DNA of 64,000 nt, from positions 54,545 to 118,544 of the forward strand of contig NZ_JACYUY010000019.1 in NCBI RefSeq assembly GCF_014842025.1. The letters are read 5' to 3'. Below the pieces are notes generated by a model, which had not been told where the DNA came from, did not search any database, and was given only the letters and a program-made list of their open reading frames with translations. Below are positions 61,133 through 64,000 of this stretch, piece by piece (positions within the stretch are counted from its first letter, which is position 1; each line of letters starts with the position of its first letter). The DNA comes from Massilia sp. CFBP 13721 (lineage in GTDB: Bacteria > Pseudomonadota > Gammaproteobacteria > Burkholderiales > Burkholderiaceae_D). Position numbers and translations under genes: made by a program.

Positions 61133-62008
61133 ATGGCAGTAGGCAAAGAGATTCGTGGCAAGATCAAGAGCGTAGAGAATACGAAGAAGATCACCAAGGC
61201 GATGGAAATGGTCGCCGCATCGAAAATGCGCAAGGCGCAGGACCGCATGCGCGCCGCCCGTCCCTACAGTGAAAAAGTTCGGACCATCACCGCCAATCTG
61301 GCCGGCGCAAACCCGGAGTACACGCACGTCTTCATGGCGCAAGCCAAGCACGTGCAGGCAAAAGCTGTCGGCTTCATCGTCGTCACGACCGACAAGGGTC
61401 TGTGCGGCGGCATGAACACCAACATCCTGCGCCAGGTGACGACCAAGTCGCGCGAACTGGAAGCGGCGGGCAACCGCATCGAGGCAGTTGCCATCGGCAA
61501 CAAGGGCCTCAGTTTCCTGAACCGCGTCGGCGTCAAGCTGGTGTCGCACGCGACGCAAATCGGCGACACCCCGCACCTGGACAAGCTGATCGGCCCGATC
61601 AAGGTCATGCTCGACGCATACCAGGATGGCCAGCTGGACGCCGTCTACCTGAGCTATACCAAGTTCATCAACACGATGAAGCAGGAGCCGGTGATCGAAC
61701 AGCTGCTCCCGTTGCCAGCGAAACACCTGGAAGCGGAAAAGGGCGCGATCTCGTGGGATTACATCTACGAACCGGAAGCGCAAGTCGTGATCGACGAACT
61801 GCTGGTGCGTTATGTCGAGGCCCTGGTGTACCAGGCCGTCGCGGAAAACCTGGCGTCCGAGCAGTCGGCGCGCATGGTCGCGATGAAGGCGGCCAGCGAC
61901 AACGCGGGCAGCGTCATCGGCGAACTGAAGCTGGTCTATAACAAGACCCGCCAGGCAGCGATTACCAAAGAACTCTCCGAGATCGTCGCCGGCGCGGCCG
62001 CGGTCTAA
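61133..62008 (+). CDS. atpG: ATP synthase F1 subunit gamma
   Basis: 291 residues. GKEIRGKIKSVENTKKITKAMEMVAASKMRKAQ at the N-terminus (as adjoining blocks) and SEQSARMVAMKAASDNAGSVIGELKLVYNKTRQAAITKEL at the C-terminus form the coiled central shaft. Length is normal. The 65-bp gap before it has a stem (CCGGC...GCCGG with GCGCGC inside, 61081-61112) without a T-run, followed by GGAAGGAG as ribosome site. Confidence 0.97.
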   Translation: MAVGKEIRGKIKSVENTKKITKAMEMVAASKMRKAQDRMRAARPYSEKVRTITANLAGANPEYTHVFMAQAKHVQAKAVGFIVVTTDKGLCGGMNTNILRQVTTKSRELEAAGNRIEAVAIGNKGLSFLNRVGVKLVSHATQIGDTPHLDKLIGPIKVMLDAYQDGQLDAVYLSYTKFINTMKQEPVIEQLLPLPAKHLEAEKGAISWDYIYEPEAQVVIDELLVRYVEALVYQAVAENLASEQSARMVAMKAASDNAGSVIGELKLVYNKTRQAAITKELSEIVAGAAAV

Positions 62009-62041
62009 AAAACGAATTTAACTATATCTGAAGGAACGAAC

Positions 62042-63445
62042 ATGGCTGATGGCAAAATCGTTCAGTGTATCGGCGCAGTGGTTGACGTGGAATTCCCGCG
62101 TAACGCCATGCCGAAAGTTTTCGACGCACTGAAAATGGCAGGCTCCGAGCTGACCCTGGAAGTTCAACAGCAGCTGGGCGACGGCATTGTCCGTACCATT
62201 GCGCTGGGCAGCTCCGAAGGTCTGCGTCGCGGCATGATGATCCAGAACACCGGCAACCCGATCATGGTGCCGGTCGGCACCGCGACCCTGGGCCGCATCA
62301 TGGACGTGCTGGGCAACCCGATCGACGAATGCGGTCCGGTCTCGCACGAACGCATGGCATCGATCCACCGTACCGCACCGCAGTACGACGACCTGTCGCC
62401 ATCGACCGACCTGCTGGAAACCGGCATCAAGGTCATCGACCTGGTCTGCCCGTTCGCCAAGGGCGGTAAGGTCGGCCTGTTCGGCGGCGCCGGCGTGGGT
62501 AAAACCGTCAACATGATGGAACTGATCAACAACATCGCCAAAGCGCACTCGGGCCTGTCCGTGTTCGCCGGCGTCGGTGAGCGTACCCGCGAAGGTAACG
62601 ACTTCTACCACGAGATGGCGGACGCCAAGGTCGTCGACCTGGAAACGCCTGAAAACTCGAAGGTCGCGATGGTCTACGGCCAGATGAACGAACCACCAGG
62701 CAACCGCCTGCGCGTCGCGCTGACCGGCCTGACCATGGCCGAAGCCTTCCGTGACGAAGGCAAAGACGTTCTGTTCTTCGTCGACAACATCTACCGCTTC
62801 ACCCTGGCCGGTACCGAAGTTTCGGCACTGCTGGGCCGTATGCCGTCGGCGGTGGGTTATCAGCCTACCCTGGCCGAAGAGATGGGCCGCCTGCAAGAGC
62901 GCATCACCTCGACCAAGACCGGTTCGATCACCTCGATCCAGGCCGTCTACGTCCCTGCGGATGACTTGACCGACCCGTCGCCTGCCACCACCTTCGCCCA
63001 CCTGGATTCGACCGTCGTTCTGTCGCGTGACATCGCCTCGCTGGGTATCTACCCTGCGGTCGACCCGCTCGACTCGACCTCGCGCCAGCTGGACCCGCTC
63101 GTCGTCGGCCAGGAACACTACGACACCGCGCGCGCCGTCCAGGGCACCCTGCAGCGCTACAAGGAACTGCGCGACATTATCGCCATTCTCGGCATGGACG
63201 AACTGGCGCCGGAAGACAAGCTGCTGGTCGCACGTGCTCGTAAAATGCAGCGTTTCCTGTCGCAGCCATTCCACGTCGCTGAAGTGTTTACGGGCGCCCC
63301 AGGCAAGTACGTTTCGCTGAAAGACACGATCAAAGGTTTTAAAATGATCGCATCGGGCGAACTGGACCACCTGCCGGAACAGGCGTTCTACATGGTCGGC
63401 ACCATCGAAGAAGCGGTCGAAAAAGCCAAGAAACTGGCTGCCTAA
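62042..63445 (+). CDS. atpD: ATP synthase F1 subunit beta
   Basis: 467 residues. Walker A is GGAGVGKTVNMMELI near residue 150, GERTREGNDFYHEM carries the catalytic Glu, VDNIYRFTLAGTEVSALLGRMPSAVGYQPTL holds Walker B and the DELSEED-region counterpart is MDELAPEDKL. This is the catalytic subunit. In the DNIYRF motif the more common Tyr is Phe. Confidence 0.98.
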   Translation: MADGKIVQCIGAVVDVEFPRNAMPKVFDALKMAGSELTLEVQQQLGDGIVRTIALGSSEGLRRGMMIQNTGNPIMVPVGTATLGRIMDVLGNPIDECGPVSHERMASIHRTAPQYDDLSPSTDLLETGIKVIDLVCPFAKGGKVGLFGGAGVGKTVNMMELINNIAKAHSGLSVFAGVGERTREGNDFYHEMADAKVVDLETPENSKVAMVYGQMNEPPGNRLRVALTGLTMAEAFRDEGKDVLFFVDNIYRFTLAGTEVSALLGRMPSAVGYQPTLAEEMGRLQERITSTKTGSITSIQAVYVPADDLTDPSPATTFAHLDSTVVLSRDIASLGIYPAVDPLDSTSRQLDPLVVGQEHYDTARAVQGTLQRYKELRDIIAILGMDELAPEDKLLVARARKMQRFLSQPFHVAEVFTGAPGKYVSLKDTIKGFKMIASGELDHLPEQAFYMVGTIEEAVEKAKKLAA

Positions 63446-63471
63446 GTCGGCTCTTCAACTGAAGGACACAC

Positions 63472-63894
63472 ATGGCAAACACATTTCACGTTGACGTGGT
63501 CTCGGCCGAATCCCAGATTTTTTCGGGTGAAGCCACCTTCGTCGCGCTGCCTGGTGAAGCGGGTGAGCTGGGTATCTACCCGAAGCACACCCCGCTGATC
63601 ACGCGCATCCGCCCGGGTGCCGTGCGCATCCAGACGACCGCTGGCAACGAGGAGTTCGTCTTCGTCGCCGGTGGCATTCTGGAAGTGCAGCCGAACGGCG
63701 TGACGGTCCTGGCCGACACCGCGATCCGCGGTGGCGACCTCGACGAAGCAAAAGCACAGGCGGCCAAGCAGGCCGCCGAAGAGCTGATGCAGTCGCAGGA
63801 CGCCCAGATCGACTACGCGAAAGCGCAAGCCGAACTGGCCTCGGCCATCGCGCAGTTGGCGGCAATTCAGAGATTGCGTTCGCGCGGTCGCTGA
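63472..63894 (+). CDS. atpC: ATP synthase F1 subunit epsilon
   Basis: 140 residues. The b-sandwich domain (FHVDVVSAESQIFSGEATFV, LPGEAGELGIYPKHTPLIT, AGGILEVQPNGVTVLADTAIRG) is followed by the two-helix C-terminal domain with DEAKAQAAKQAAEELM. It couples the central stalk to the c-ring and inhibits hydrolysis. Last gene of the operon, followed by a strong terminator. Confidence 0.97.
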   Translation: MANTFHVDVVSAESQIFSGEATFVALPGEAGELGIYPKHTPLITRIRPGAVRIQTTAGNEEFVFVAGGILEVQPNGVTVLADTAIRGGDLDEAKAQAAKQAAEELMQSQDAQIDYAKAQAELASAIAQLAAIQRLRSRGR

Positions 63895-63937
63895 TTTTAG
63901 AAACAAGCAGCAACAAGAAAGGCAGCGCCTCGGCGCT

Positions 63938-63974
63938 AATGCCGTTCAGTTAAGGCTGAACGGCATTTTTCTTT
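63938..63974 (+). terminator. Terminator of the ATP synthase operon
   Basis: AATGCCGTTCAG-TTAAGG-CTGAACGGCATT followed by TTTCTTTT: a perfect 12-bp stem, 43 bp after the atpC stop. Confidence 0.95.
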
Positions 63975-64000
63975 TGTAGTGTTGTAAACGTCTTCAGAGG

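Overview
The window reads as a GC-rich chromosome segment from a betaproteobacterium, most likely Burkholderiales, family Oxalobacteraceae (Massilia/Duganella/Janthinobacterium type). The main reasons are the mnmG-rsmG-parA-parB-atpIBEFHAGDC order, the style of the T6SS and Liv transporter genes, and the codon use. The assignment is inferred from gene order and protein resemblance, not from a database search. I saw no rRNA, tRNA, CRISPR array, transposase or phage gene.

Layout. 0-8.3 kb: a cut-off periplasmic histidine phosphatase, a DUF6624 secreted protein, a quinone-reductase-like dehydrogenase with a divergent LysR regulator, then a five-gene run encoding a three-subunit molybdenum aldehyde oxidoreductase (PaoABC-like), a DoxX membrane protein and an SDR. 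8.5-21.4 kb: a partial type VI secretion locus (tssE-F-G on one strand, tssK divergent). It carries a PAAR tip gene, a membrane-anchored ketosynthase-like protein, an FGE-sulfatase-fold protein, an unrecognised 729-residue probable cargo and a VgrG with a transthyretin-like tail. The cargo end is lower in GC and looks recently acquired. 21.7-39.2 kb: envelope proteins and housekeeping genes (glmS, glmU, rsmD, coaD, ferredoxin, mtnN) and amino-acid catabolism (putA, ald) with Lrp-type regulators.

39.2-40.7 kb is a 1.6-kb gene-free region. It has three diverged ~210-bp copies of one module, each with an AT-rich stretch, TAG/TGA trinucleotides, a short spacer (GC-rich in modules 1 and 2) and a perfect DnaA box (TGTGGATAA), and closing with a second DnaA-box-like pair. 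This matches the basal unwinding architecture described for bacterial oriC (AT-rich DUE, DnaA-trio, GC spacer, DnaA box). I propose it as the chromosomal replication origin or a close relative, even though dnaA is not in the window. Consistent with that, genes to its right run almost wholly rightward. Four parS sites lie 7-11 kb away (one inside livM, three in front of mnmG), and parA/parB follow at 54.6-56.2 kb.

40.7-51.4 kb: nitronate monooxygenase, GMC oxidoreductase, a complete Liv-type ABC transporter operon with a hydrolase, an Fe-dependent alcohol dehydrogenase and a TauE-type permease. 51.6-64 kb: parS cluster, mnmG, rsmG, parA, parB and the whole F1Fo ATP synthase operon, closed by a strong terminator. 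A family of palindromic elements built on GTAGGGTGGGC / GTAAGGTGGGC, often as two inverted arms, is scattered through the intergenic gaps, including one inside the proposed origin.
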